This document shows positions 14,801 through 27,400 of a stretch of 64,000 bases of DNA, piece after piece. Positions within the stretch are counted from its first letter, which is position 1, and every line of letters starts with the position of its first letter. The stretch is taken from positions 50,291,336 to 50,355,335 of the forward strand of contig CM077006.1 of NCBI GenBank assembly GCA_039090855.1, read 5' to 3'. Position numbers and translations under genes: made by a program. Origin of the DNA: Macrothele yani. Taxonomy: Eukaryota; Arthropoda; Arachnida; Araneae; Macrothelidae. The notes beneath the pieces are model-generated. The model worked only from the letters and a program-made list of their open reading frames with translations. It was not told the origin of the DNA and did not search any database.

Positions 14801-17800
14801 ATTGCTCAGTGTAAACAGGGTTCGTACACTTCTGGAGAAAAAAAAATTCAAGGACCTTCCAGGACTTTTCCAAGACATGCAAAAAAATTCCAAGACAATT
14901 ATTACTCTTTACAGTATCATGGTCAAATTATTTTTTAAAGGTAATTTCAGTTTTAGGTAATAAAAATAATGAAAGATGTAAATGCATCAGTATGCTTTTT
15001 TACTCATTGCATTTCTTTTTACTGTTTTTAATTTGAGAATTACCCAATAATGCAAAACTGAATCATGGTGGTGCAATTACCACTGGGCCTATTTCAGATA
15101 ATCATTTCCCTCAATCTGAAAATGATTAATTCAATCAGTCATTTTAGCTGTATCACTATTCTGCACTATCTTCCCATGTAATCAGTCTATTATTGATAAC
15201 AGTTGAAATTATAAAATAAAGCAAGGGCAGATCCAGAATTTAAGAATAGGGAGGGCTCATGTCTAATAATTTAATATAAGAAATATAGAAGGAAACATGA
15301 TATAAGTCTACGCCTGTTAGCGGAAGAATTGAGAATAATGGAAAAGTTGAAAACAGGCGAAAAATATTCTTAATAGAAAAAGCTATGCTAAGGAAAAATA
15401 ATTTTTCAAATACGTCCCCCTGAAGCAGAGATAGCAAAGAAAAAAAAAAAAAAAGAGGTTTTGACCTTTATGCCCCTAGCAGGAAATCTTTGCATTATTT
15501 AAAGAGGATAATGCTCTACATCCCTATTGTAGCGAATGGCGTACAATAAAGAAGAAATTTCTCAATAGGGTTTTTAGAAGCAGCAATACAGCTGCAAACT
15601 GAAGTACAAAAGTCCACCAAGCGACAGAACTGTGAACTATAAAATTCCCCGTCTACTAGCCTTAAAGTGTTCTACAAGGTAAATGGCATCTGGTGTCGAA
15701 AGAAATTTTTGAAATCGCACATGTAGAAGTAGAGATATTGGGAAAAACAGATCAAGCATTTTCGCCCCCTTTATGCACTAATTTAAAATTTCACGGCTTT
15801 TCAAGACAGCTTTTAAAAAAAGCACCGTTTTTCCAGGATATTCCAGGACTTGAAAACATTATCATGATTTTCAAGGACTTTCCAAGTTTTCAAGCACCCA
15901 TACACACCCTGGTAAATATATTTAACTGAAGCACAAAACTATATTCACAATATAAAATTATTGAATCCAAAACAAAATAAAATGACTTTCAAAGACATTG
16001 TTTCAAACACTTTTATTTTTCTTGCTTTATTTTGTTGTACTTGCTGAAACACCAACTCAAGTTTCATCGTGAAAGCAAGCCTTGCTTCCTAGTTTTCTTT
16101 CACAGCAAGTTCCACAACCATATGTCTTTTGCTACCTCTGCAACTAAACAGCACTGATTGCTTAATTTTTTTTTTTTTTTTTTGCCACCCCCATTCCCAT
16201 TTCTTTATTATCACTTCTCTTTTTTTCTTTCCTCAGATGACAATAATTCTATCCATCATGTGTAAGAAGAACTTTCAATCTGATGACCATGGGATGTGTG
16301 ATATCAAAACTTCACCCCTCTGTCCAACTTCTGTTTTCGGAACCCCCCCCCCCCCCATTTTAAGCTAAAATACAAACAATTGTTTATGGAATAAAATGGA
16401 CACTGAACAACAATAACGGGAAGAAGAAACATTGCAAGAGAAAAAAAAAGATGGCTTCGGGGGTGGGGGGAATCTTCCCTTGGTCTAACTTCCGTTTTCG
16501 AAAATTTCGAAAGATGAAATTCCATCCTCAAATGGAAAATGAGCCTCCACCTACCATAAATACCCCAAAAATTTCTGTTGAGTTGTGCATCGATCTTGAG
16601 AATAACCCAAACAATAACGGAAAACACGGAATTCCTCGAATCCACGGAAGAATCTCATTCCTTAAGATTATGGGGAAATCTTCGCGCCATCTTAATTTCC
16701 GTGTTTGGAAATTGTTTCATGCTTAAACACAAACACTTATGCAATAACTATATTTAACAACAATGCTTGACAGTGGCAACATTGCTAGGGGAAAAAAAGA
16801 AATTACGATTACGGTAAAAACTTTCACTCCGATACACTTCCAGTTTTCAAAAGTTTTGAAAGACGAAGTGGAATGACCCCAACCTTACCCCTACTCCCCC
16901 CTAAAAATTTATCTCCAGTTTTGCATCGATCTCGAGGATGATCCAAATGAAGATGAAAAAAGCGAAAATCCGCGGAAGAATCTCATACATGTGATGGAAG
17001 TGCAAAAATTCTTGCCATTTTCACACAAGAAAAATTAAACTGTGTTTACTTACCTGAAGTTTTATTTCAATCTATTGCATAGTCTCCATTATTAGCAATC
17101 ACCTCTTCTCATTGTTCAGTTAAATGCTTAATTCCCCAATCAAAGAAAGTAGCGTCTTTGAAGTCAAAAAATGTTTGAACTGCTATTTTGACCTCTACAC
17201 GAGTCTGCATGGTTTTACCAGCTATGGTTCTGCAGTGACTGGAACAAGTAAAAATACACTGCCGAAAAGTGAAAAAAGAACACCAAGAAGGAATTGGCGT
17301 ACGATCATGAAATTTACATATGTTAATGGGGTCGAGTTTACGTAGGTGTGATGTTAATTTCGAGAACAACCAGTGAGCGCTTACGCCACAGCACGGCATA
17401 ATATGCAAATTATCGTCGGTGGTATTTAAGGAGTACGGCGAAGTGAATGTAATCAGTCGTCGGCGTACGGACACGTGCAAAGACCCTGAAGAAGCTGCAA
17501 TGCCTGGACATGCAGGACATGTATGATTTCAGCAGTAATCGGACTTCGAGCGAGGTCGTCTTGTCGGACTCCGTGAGGCCGGGTGGTCGTATCGTCGTAT
17601 TGCGGAGCAAATTGGACAAGAAGTATCGGTGGTGGTACGATGGTGGCCCAGATGGTCCGAGGAACATTCTCACACGAGAACACGTGGAACCGGGAGTCAC
17701 AGACGGACTGATGAGCATACCGATCGATGCATAAGAAGAGCGGCGTTGTCAAGCAGAACATCCATTGCGACGCAAATCCGAGCTGCCGTTGCACCTGAAG

Positions 17801-20800
17801 TGACTGTGCGAACAATCCGCAACCGTCTACTGGATGCAGGACTACGTGCACATGTGCCTCTGGCATGTGTACCTCTGACTCCAGCCCACCGTCAGGAACG
17901 GCTGCAGTGGTGTCGCCAACGTCTGCACTGGAGAACACAATGGCGATCTGTCGTGTTCAGCGATGAAAGCAGATTCTGCTTGGGAGCCTCTGATGGCCGT
18001 ATGCGTGTTTGCAGATGCACAGGGTAGTGTCTCCACCCTTCTTGCATCCCGCCAGCAACACACAGGGCCTACACCTGGTCTCTTGGTTTTGGGGAGCGAT
18101 CAGCTATCACTCCCGTACACAACTAGTGTTTGTACCGGGTACATTAAACAGCACCTCCTACATCAACAACAACATTCAGCCCATTGTTGTGCCATTTGTA
18201 AGGTCGGTCCATCGTGGTGTTTTCCAGCAAGATAACGCACGCCCACACACGGCACGTGCAACGCAACATGCACTTGAGGGTATGAGACAACTTCCATGGC
18301 CTGCACGTTCACCGGATTTGTCCCCTATTGAGCACGTGTGGGATTTTATGGGACAACTGTTTCTCCGGTCTCCACGGCCCAGGTTGAGGATGCTTGGAAC
18401 TCAATACCCCAAACTTACATCCAACATCTGTACGACAGACTCCATGCCAGAATTGCACAGTGTGACGCAGTTCATGGCGGTTCAACCTCGTACTAACCAT
18501 GTTACATGGAAATGTTATTTTTCAGTTTACCAGCAAATACAGCTGTATTTTGCCATAATGTTTTGATCATGTTGTCCTCTGTATTCCGTTATTACGCTGT
18601 ATAAATTTCGTTGGTATCAGGCGTCTCCTTTTTGGTGTTCTTTTTTCACTTTTCGCCAGTGTATTTCGCCAGTGTGTTAGTAAACATGAGGTCTGATCAA
18701 AAAGTATCTGACCACATCCTCCCCCACCCCTAAACTGGACAGAGCATGGCACAAAAACTCAGCAGCATATGATCTTGAAACTTTAGTGTGTATGCATGAA
18801 TTTTCGGCTGGCTCATTTGGTGCCTGGCAGTGAAGGTTTGGCTTTGTCAACTCCATGCCTGTTACAATCTTGTCCTGTGCTGCAATAACTGAGCAAGTCG
18901 AGCTGAGAATCTGCATTAAAGTTTGCCACAAATTCAGAAACACGTCAGCTAAAACAATTCAAATGCTTAGACTGGCTTTTAATGAAAAAGCTACAGATGC
19001 AACACATATTGAGGAGTGGTGTCGGCATTTCAAGGATGGATGAAAAATGCCATTTGAGAGTGATAACAGGGTTCCCACTCAAAAGTAGAAAAAAAATTCC
19101 CTGACTTTTCCAGATTTTCCAGGTGGTTCTGAGAGTTTTTCCAGAGCAGCAAATCAAATAACATTGCGACAAATTGTTGCATTTCTTTACATTCTTGCGT
19201 TCCTTACGAAAGAATACATTTGTTAATTCTTTAAATAACTGTTCTTTATACAATTACCTGCTTTTTATGAATAACAATTAAATGCATGAGGCATATTATT
19301 TTTGGTATTATAATTCCATGATCTTTTCTGAACCTAAGTGGTATACTGCCCATGTACAATTTGTTAATACATTCCCGTAGAAACAGTTCATATGTAAGAA
19401 AAAATCTGTATGTTGAATAGTTTGTTTTCCTTTCTTCTATAGCACAATGTAGATAAGCTTAATAACCGAATGGGCTCCTGCTCAGAGAAATGTCGAAAGA
19501 GAATCAACCAACAAAGGGCTTTGATCCATTGTTTAAGTGGTTCTCTTGTGATGTGTTTCTCCAAGCAAGAGTGTATAAGGCCACTGTGCCTAATTGTTCC
19601 ATGTTACAAAATATGAAGCAAACTATCTGCAGAAATCGAATAAAACCGTAATGTCTACAGGCAATTTTTTAAATTCAGTTTTGATAATTTTTAGAGAACT
19701 AAGGAATAATGTAATGTATTGAAAGCAAGATTTATCAAATTCTAGACAGGCTGTAATTGCAAATAATTGCTTACCTGAAATTAATACTGATAATGTTATG
19801 TTCATCTCACACATGAGGGAGAATTAAAAAGACGCCACATAATGAACGTCCCGATTATACAGTCCATAAAGATAAACAGAAAATATGGAATATAAAGGAT
19901 AAATAACTTTCATTTTCCCTAATTACTTTATAGTTACAAAAATTAGTGTATTTAACATAAATTTTACATAATATTTAACAAAATCATGCCTTATTTTTTT
20001 GTTTCAGGTTTAACGACCACCATAAGCAACTTGTTGGGCTATATCCGTCCATCCCTAATTTAAGACCTTTGGCTTCACGAAGAAGGAGAGCCAGTGCCGT
20101 AAGATAAACACACCACCCATACCTCATCTGGGACTTGAATCCAGGCTCACTTGGACGAATAGTCAGAAGCCAGAGCTTAAACCACTGCACCACCGAGGAG
20201 GCAAACCATGTATTTACATGTTTTAAAGAATATTGGAACTAAGACTTAATTTAAATTCTACATATAATGAAATATTTCAATCGATTAGGTGAAATTATAT
20301 AACTGATTTATCTGTATTTTAAGTGCACACAAGTATATAAATAACATTTTAAACGACTCACAACATTTAGAGTTCCAGTTAGGTTTAAAAATGCAAGCTG
20401 GGAGAATGAGACTGAAGAGAATAAATTGCCGTTAAATGATACAATGCTGAAGCTTTAAATCCTTTAAGTGCTTATTTTACATAAGTATCAAAGAACACGG
20501 AAACTTTTGCTGAAATTGAAGTCTAATGGGAATGATAAAATGGAGAGTGTCTGACAGAGTCTCTTAACATTTTGTTAGAGCGGTTATATCAAATTGATCT
20601 AACAATTTGTATTTTCTATTGGAATTCACTTAGAATCTTTAAAGACAAAGCAAACTAAAACAGCTATTAAAATATAAAAAAAAAAAAAGAAGAGAGAGAG
20701 AACGGAAATCATGACAGCATTTCTGCGTCTGAGGAAAAATGTGTGCCAGTACCATCCCAACAATTCTAGCAATCAGGGAAAATACTGCTGACATTTAAAA

Positions 20801-23800
20801 ATCAAAATTGTAATTATTTTAGCTAAAGTTAGTTCTTGCACTTGGCAATGAGAACATCGAATCTATGCTATTTCAGAGGTGCCAACCTCTAGCAGAACAT
20901 ATCAGTAATCAATAGGGGAATTTTCAGTAATGTTTCAATAATGTAACACAAACTTTCAGTAATGTAACACACCATTTTTTTTAAAGTTAAGGACAATATT
21001 ATAGTATTACTGTGTAACCTGTAATACTTGTATGAGGTGCCTATCGGTAATCACCATACGTCGTTAACGCGTGGAATGGGTATTTCATGAGAAATTAATG
21101 CATGAAATATGTAATAACTTTGCATGTTTACACTATCCTCACAAAAAAAATATGAAATTAAATTATCAATATTGTACTTACCTCATGTCATTGCTGACAT
21201 AAAAACTCCCTTGTTGCTTGTTTTGCAGTGGTATATTCTTTTTCAGAAAACTTTTTATAACACAGCTCACCTGAGGAAAATGCTTTACTTTTCTGTACAA
21301 GAAGGGCACTTAATGTTTTGGTGCTCATTGTTGGGCAAAAGTACGTGAGGTATTTCCTTACTATACTAAATATTCTATACGTAGAGGAATTGCTGTGCGG
21401 GATAGTCAATATTACCAACATTAGTTTAGGCAATGTGGAATACTTGGGAAGGCCAGATGAATCCTTTGTCTTAGATATTTCATTCCATGCCACATATGCT
21501 CAAGGATATCCAGCTTCATCAATATCAGTCTGGGAACATAGCATGAAAGAAGCGACCAGCATGATCACAGCTTGCTATAGGTAGGTTATGCTCCACAACA
21601 ATTGTAGTAAACAGCAATTCAGCGTTTATCACGCTATTTTCATTCTTTTTTGCAAAAAAATTATCCAAAGGCTTTGATCAAGTCTTTAATTTTACACAAT
21701 CCTGGTATTTGTTTTGACTGGATATGCCTTCGGCAATCATCTCGTCCTGCATGGGCTACTGATTACTCTCATATTAGAAGGCACGCAAGGAAACCTTTAT
21801 TTCAGCATTTGTAACATTTTCCATTTCCTTGCTCAAGATTTGGGAGAAAGATTTGGATGTTCCTGGAGAAACCTCTTTGCATATTTATTTGTTTCAGAAA
21901 CGATAATTCCAAGGATGAAATTGGTAAAAAACAAGTAAAAAATATGCAATAGGTGCCACATCAGTTGCCGGAGCATGTTTGGGCCCCTGCATTTCACGTT
22001 AATAAAAAAAGATGCTGAGGTTGTTCATCACTTCTCTCTATTAACATCCTCCCATTCACTTTCAGAACTTTCATGATCTGAAGATTCACTATGAAGATCT
22101 TCACCTTCTGAAGAAGATATGGTGTGCGTGGCACGGTGGCTAGTTTTTGGCTTGATGTTGCTAGGCCAATATCACTCTCAGATGATTCAAAATCCTCACC
22201 ATCACTTGGCAAACTTTCACTCTCACTACAAGCCACTTCAAATAACCTTAGAAAACAGTTTCACGCAGTGGGAAAAAGCACGTATCCTAGTCTGAGGAAC
22301 AAGCTGTCAATAAAATCATCCTCTGCTAACACGAGTTTGGAAAAAGATGGGGATTCGTAATTCACGGAGTTTTGCGATTGTGTCTGTTTGTTTGGGAAAA
22401 AGACATGAATAATGTGAAGAGCTTCTAGTAATAAAACACTGCACTTTGTTCTCCCGTGCGGCGAAAGTCTGCAAGAAATATAAACATCCGTCATCACGGG
22501 ACCACGCGTTGCGACGAGTTGATCGTTATTGCACTTCGAACGGGGCTCGAAAAAGTGATTTCCGACAGTACGACGTCTTATAATTCACCAACAATGCAAA
22601 GCGAACAGCACTGCCTCAACTGCAGCAGGAAAAGTTTTGGCTAAAGTAACCTTTCTCCTGTCACACGGAAAAGTGCGTGGGGAACCGATACGATAGCAAG
22701 CGCAAACTCTTTTACGATGACACTTACGGCATATTACCTGTAATTTTAGTCGTATTATCCGCAGACCACGAAATTCATAATAATAATAATAATAAAAAAA
22801 TCCTTCGTATAATCCGCAGACTGTGATATTCAGGAAATAAAAATCGCCGTATAATCCGCACATCATAGATGTTGAACCAGAAGCGGAATTTCCGACAGAA
22901 AAGTCCGTTACATAAATAAATAAATGCATCGCTCTTTCCACGTTCCAGAAACACATAGCAACCGAAAAATTGTTTTCAGCCGCCGCCGGGGAATTGAATC
23001 CACGGATCTCTCCATATATAGCCTAGCGCGTTAGCTTTACACCATGGTGGCCAACAATCGACGGTGCTATGTGTATTTTTAAGTCAGCTTCTGACATCAT
23101 AAATCCGTAAGATGGGCTCAGTTACTGAGAGGTCTCCATCTGGTGGGTATTAATGGCACTGGCTATATATATTATAGCAGTTATTGCAAAATATACTTTA
23201 TTGGCAAAAACATAGGGAATACAGGCGTACCACATATGGCAAAATAAACAACAAAACAATGAGCGATACTGATGAAATATTACAGGTGAATGTGATTAAA
23301 TCCAAAGGGCGAGATCCAAAGTGAAAATCCTCCAAATACGTGACGTCAGAAAATAAATAAATACATCACTCTTTCCACGTTCCAGAAACACATAATGGGT
23401 CCGAAGAAGTAAGAGAGAGAAAAAAAAAAACGATTTTATTAAATGAAGAAATTCATTTTTAAAGGTAACTGTTTTATATTTTTTTATCTCCGGACAGATA
23501 AAGGGTGTGGCATCCATAGATCACGCCGATGCAGCTTCAGAGTATTGCATTACACCTTGCCAATGACGAAAGGCTGATACAGAACAAGTCGTAGAAATAC
23601 CGTATGTACTCGCGTATAAGTCGAAAGTTTTTGGAGGAATTCCTGCTTTCAGAGTTGAGAGATCGTCTTATACGTGGGCCAATAAAAAACCCGTGAATTC
23701 TCCCACGGAATAAACCGACGGATTTGTTTACGTTTTAGATCGCGACACAGAGGCTTTCCGTATGTTGCTGCACGATTGTGTTCTGACCTCAAAACTATCG

Positions 23801-24433
23801 CGCAGTGACACGATCATATCCTCAATTCTGTCCACCACTTCAAGTTTAAATTCGGCAGTGTAACTGAAACGTTTCCTTTTCAGAGACATCATGATTAGCA
23901 ATGAAGGAAAACAGCAGCAACGACGTTCGCCAAAACAACGAAAGCAAACTAGACACAAGGTCGCGCACATGAAATCTGAAAGGAGAAACGCATAGGTTCG
24001 TGCAGCAAGTGCTGTGCGTACTTCTTTGGCTTTTTGCCAAAAACAGAGCCGGCACGACAGTCAGAGCTCTCCTCAACGATATCAAAATGACTCCTGTCAT
24101 CCCTCCCCACAACTTTCCCGATCTTTCGTTACGACATTCCTTCCCCTCCTCCCCGCTCCATACAAACTCCTGAACTGAGGAAAATTCTTCCGAGGGAGTT
24201 CCTTTTCCAATTATTACACCCTTCCCTGCACAATCACGCTGCAGATTTTTTAAAATCGGAAGGTTGTAATTTTTTTTTTTTTTTTTAAATCGGCGTATTA
24301 ACTGCATCGGTGTATAATCCGCAAAACCTATAATTTTAACTTTTTTAACAGATAATCCGCGGATTATACGAAGAAAATTACGGTACCAATCTTCCGATAA
24401 TATCGCTGTTTGACGATATGATTCATGGACATT

Positions 24434-24470
<37 letters not shown>

Positions 24471-27400
24471 TGGAGGTTTAACGACCACCGTGAGCAACTC
24501 AATGGGCTATAAGCAGTCGCCCGTCCCTAATTTAGGGTCACTGGTTCCTGGGAAGGGAGAGAGCCAGTGCCTTAAGACAAACACAACATCCATGTCTCAA
24601 CGGAATTCGAACCCGGACCCCTTACGGACGAATGATCAGAGGCCATCGCTTAGACCACTGCGGGACATTCCATTTCAAAACGATATGATTGATAAATGAT
24701 ATGATCATCGAGACACCGAAATCTGCAGTCTGATTCGGAAAATATGCGGATCAAAATCGAAGGCCGACAAATCGGCAGCGTCGCACTAAAAGGGTTGAAC
24801 GAAAAAGGATACAAAATTGAGATTCTCCAAAACACACTGAAATCCGTAATTCTTCCAACCTGCCCCTAATTCCGTAATCTGACAGTTGAAACTGTAATAA
24901 TTACGGACAATTCGTAATAGTTGGCACCTCTGCTATTTGCTTCTAAATAACGCAGCATAGGATATTTAGACATTGTGCTGTTAAATTTCATAACCAATAA
25001 GCTGGCACACAGAGATCCTAATGCCATAACGGCAAAAAAATAAATAAATAATTAAACCCTGGATAAAGAAAAAATAATGGAAGCAACAAGTGGAGAAAAC
25101 TAACAGTTAATATGGAATACCATTTTTCCTGAGAGGCTACAATTCATACAAGTACTTCCAAAATCCGGAAGTCTTAAAATTGATTGGCTACGTTTGTGAC
25201 ACAAACATTAGTACTGAACTTTTCTCGCAGGTCACAGTTCATTTCCACGCTAAGTCAAATTACTTGTACGGGAAACAATTAGAGGAAGTTTTGTGTGCAT
25301 GTGTGCTCATAAAATCCTCCTAACAATTTTTTTTTTCAACATAATTTTTCATCCTGTGGCGAGTGGCATGTTTATACTTAACAATATCTTTACGAAGGGC
25401 AATACATTTTTGTGCGATGTTGATCAGGCAAAGTGCGAGAAAGGTCTGGAGCCCACTCAGGTCATTTGCAGTAACTCCCCACAAATAACGTCATCCAAAA
25501 CGGAGACAGAAGCTTTAGCGCCTGCACTGACAAACTTGAAACCAATAGAGCACGCACGGCAAAGATTTAAATCAGTAGTAACTAGGTAGATTTTATATAT
25601 TTTTTTCGGCAATGTGAGGGTAAAGATGTGAAATGAAAAATTTATGCAACTCTTGTGAGGTGCAGCAACGCAAGAAAAAGAATTTACGATTACAAGAAAA
25701 TTTCTACCCCGTCTAACTTTTGTTCTCGCAAATTTTTTTCCCTATGTATAAGCTGAAACCTTAGGAAAAATTACGAGAGAATGATGAATTTTATATTTCT
25801 TATTCTAAATAACGGAGATATTTGCGTTTTTACGGAAAACGGTTCCACTATGCACAAAAATTCAAAAAATAATATCTTCTAATCTATCAGAAACAAAAAA
25901 AGTTGAAACTTTTAGGGGTTTTTTTATAACTTGGAGGCAGCTACCCGTAAGAATCGGAGATGTATTGGTGGAAAATTATTTCAATATCTGATGATTTTGC
26001 GTGGAATGACCCAGATGAGAAAATCTATGGTTCCGGGCGTCGGACTACCCTATTTTTCGCAACCAGCCAGCTCTTGCAGTAATCGGAATATCGCCAAAAT
26101 AGCTATAAATTAATTTCTTCATGCATTATGAAATAGAAATAAGACAGAATCAAGAAAAATCTCTTTCCGGCCATAAAACAACGAATCTAGAAAACGGATG
26201 TGAAATCTGGGAAATTTGGTAGGTATGCAATAGTACCGGCTTCATTGCATGGTATTTTTCATACAAAATACTCGTAAGTACTATGAAAAAATTAATCTTT
26301 CCCCCTCTTTGAAGAATCTTCCTATTTCATATCTTCCCTGTTCAAACATTTGAAGGTACATACTTTTCCAACTATACCAACTCTGCTACAGAATTACGAA
26401 AGTGAAGCTTTAGTTCGTAAGTGATACGAACTTTTTTCAAAAAATAAATTGTGCCCTCAATTTGCAACATTCATCCACACTGCTCTTGAAGGGGGAAGGG
26501 GGACGAATTTATTAGGATAACCAACATCCGGCAAAATAAAATGTGTTTGTACGGTTTGATAAAAGACAAGTGAAACATGCAAAAAGAAAGGGGGGAAAAA
26601 GCGCAACTTCTAAAGTTTCCGATGAATTTCGGCGAAATTTAAAATGGAACATTATTTTCATATATCTTGCCCACTGTAAAAATTTCAGTCGGTTATTTAA
26701 AAAATTGAGGAAATAGCTTTTTCATAATTTTTTTCCCAGTCTACACAGAGAACCAGGGCACCTACTTAGGAACAAGTGACTGCCTCTGCGCGAACGCAGC
26801 AGTTAAGAGCCTGCGAAGTGGGGGTGTGATTAATGGCTTTCTCTCACGCTTTGATGTGTCCGTTTGTTCGGTTGAAGTTTAGAGCATCTGGAGATGGGGG
26901 AAACCGCGAAGAGACACACTCCCCAGCACAGCTGCACTTTAATCGGTGGGTGGGTTGCCTCGAAGGATAAAACAACTCGGAATTATTTTAAAACTTAGCA
27001 ATACAGAAATATATTCTACAAAAGTCTGAAAGAAAATATCTTTTTGGCAAAATAAAAAATTCCCCGACTTTTCAGTTCCCTGATAAGAAATTCCCTGATT
27101 TTTAGGGAAAAACACAATTTTCCCTGAGTTTTCCCTGATTTTTGGAACAATTTTCAAATTCCCTGAGAATTCCCAGTTTTCCAGGTGGCGTGGGAACCCT
27201 GGATAAGTGTTCCATGAGCAGGAGCCCTGAAATGACTAAGAAATTGGGTGCTGCAGTCATGAAAAATAAATAATGAAGATAAAAGAGACAATCGTGAACA
27301 TAGTGCCTATTCTGTCACAGTTAAAAAGTGGGAGGGCATTGTAGAGTGAACATTTTTTCAGTCTTGGCAATGCCTCCTAGCTTTTACCCATTGTTACATC

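Larger units (their letters stand above)
20874..24932 (-). mobile_element. hAT element B (nested), 6-bp TSD
   Basis: Ends CAGAGGTGCCAACCTC at 20874 and AGTTGGCACCTCTG at 24932; TSD CTATTT at 20868-20873 and 24933-24938. Both subterminal zones repeat CAGTAAT/CCGTAAT motifs. It encodes a hAT transposase C-terminus and an acidic region on the minus strand, and is itself interrupted by a pogo-like element (22737-24383) and a SINE (24440-24662). Confidence 0.8.
19067..27201. mobile_element. hAT-like element A (outer), 5-bp TSD
   Basis: Ends CAGGGTTCCCACTC at 19067 and GCGTGGGAACCCTG at 27201. TSD GATAA at 19062-19066 and 27202-27206. Both subterminal regions carry many AATTCCCTGA/TTTTCCAGG motifs. 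About half its length is element B inserted at 20874. The remaining ~4 kb shows no recognisable transposase; open frames at 25293-25589 and 25931-26113 are unassigned. Confidence 0.75.
18688..27370 (+). pseudogene. Mariner-like transposase fragment split by an 8.1-kb insertion
   Basis: Starts with GGTCTGATCAAAAAGTATCT at 18690, a common mariner end type. The N-terminal helix-turn-helix region is [20 protein letters not shown] and [11 protein letters not shown] (18900-19043). The frame resumes after the insertion at 27202 with [10 protein letters not shown] and later KKWEGI-like codons. The join at the insertion is clean once the 5-bp duplication is removed. The catalytic region and right terminus were not found. 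Confidence 0.6.

Noticed and set aside
17036..17070. Minus-strand CTTCAG|GTAAGT donor inside the 18.9-kb intron
   Set aside because: Exons d and e already encode adjacent parts of NUP188, with no residues missing between them.
25293..25589. 98-codon plus frame in element A
   Set aside because: No recognisable domain; may be a transposon remnant but there is nothing to support a gene call.
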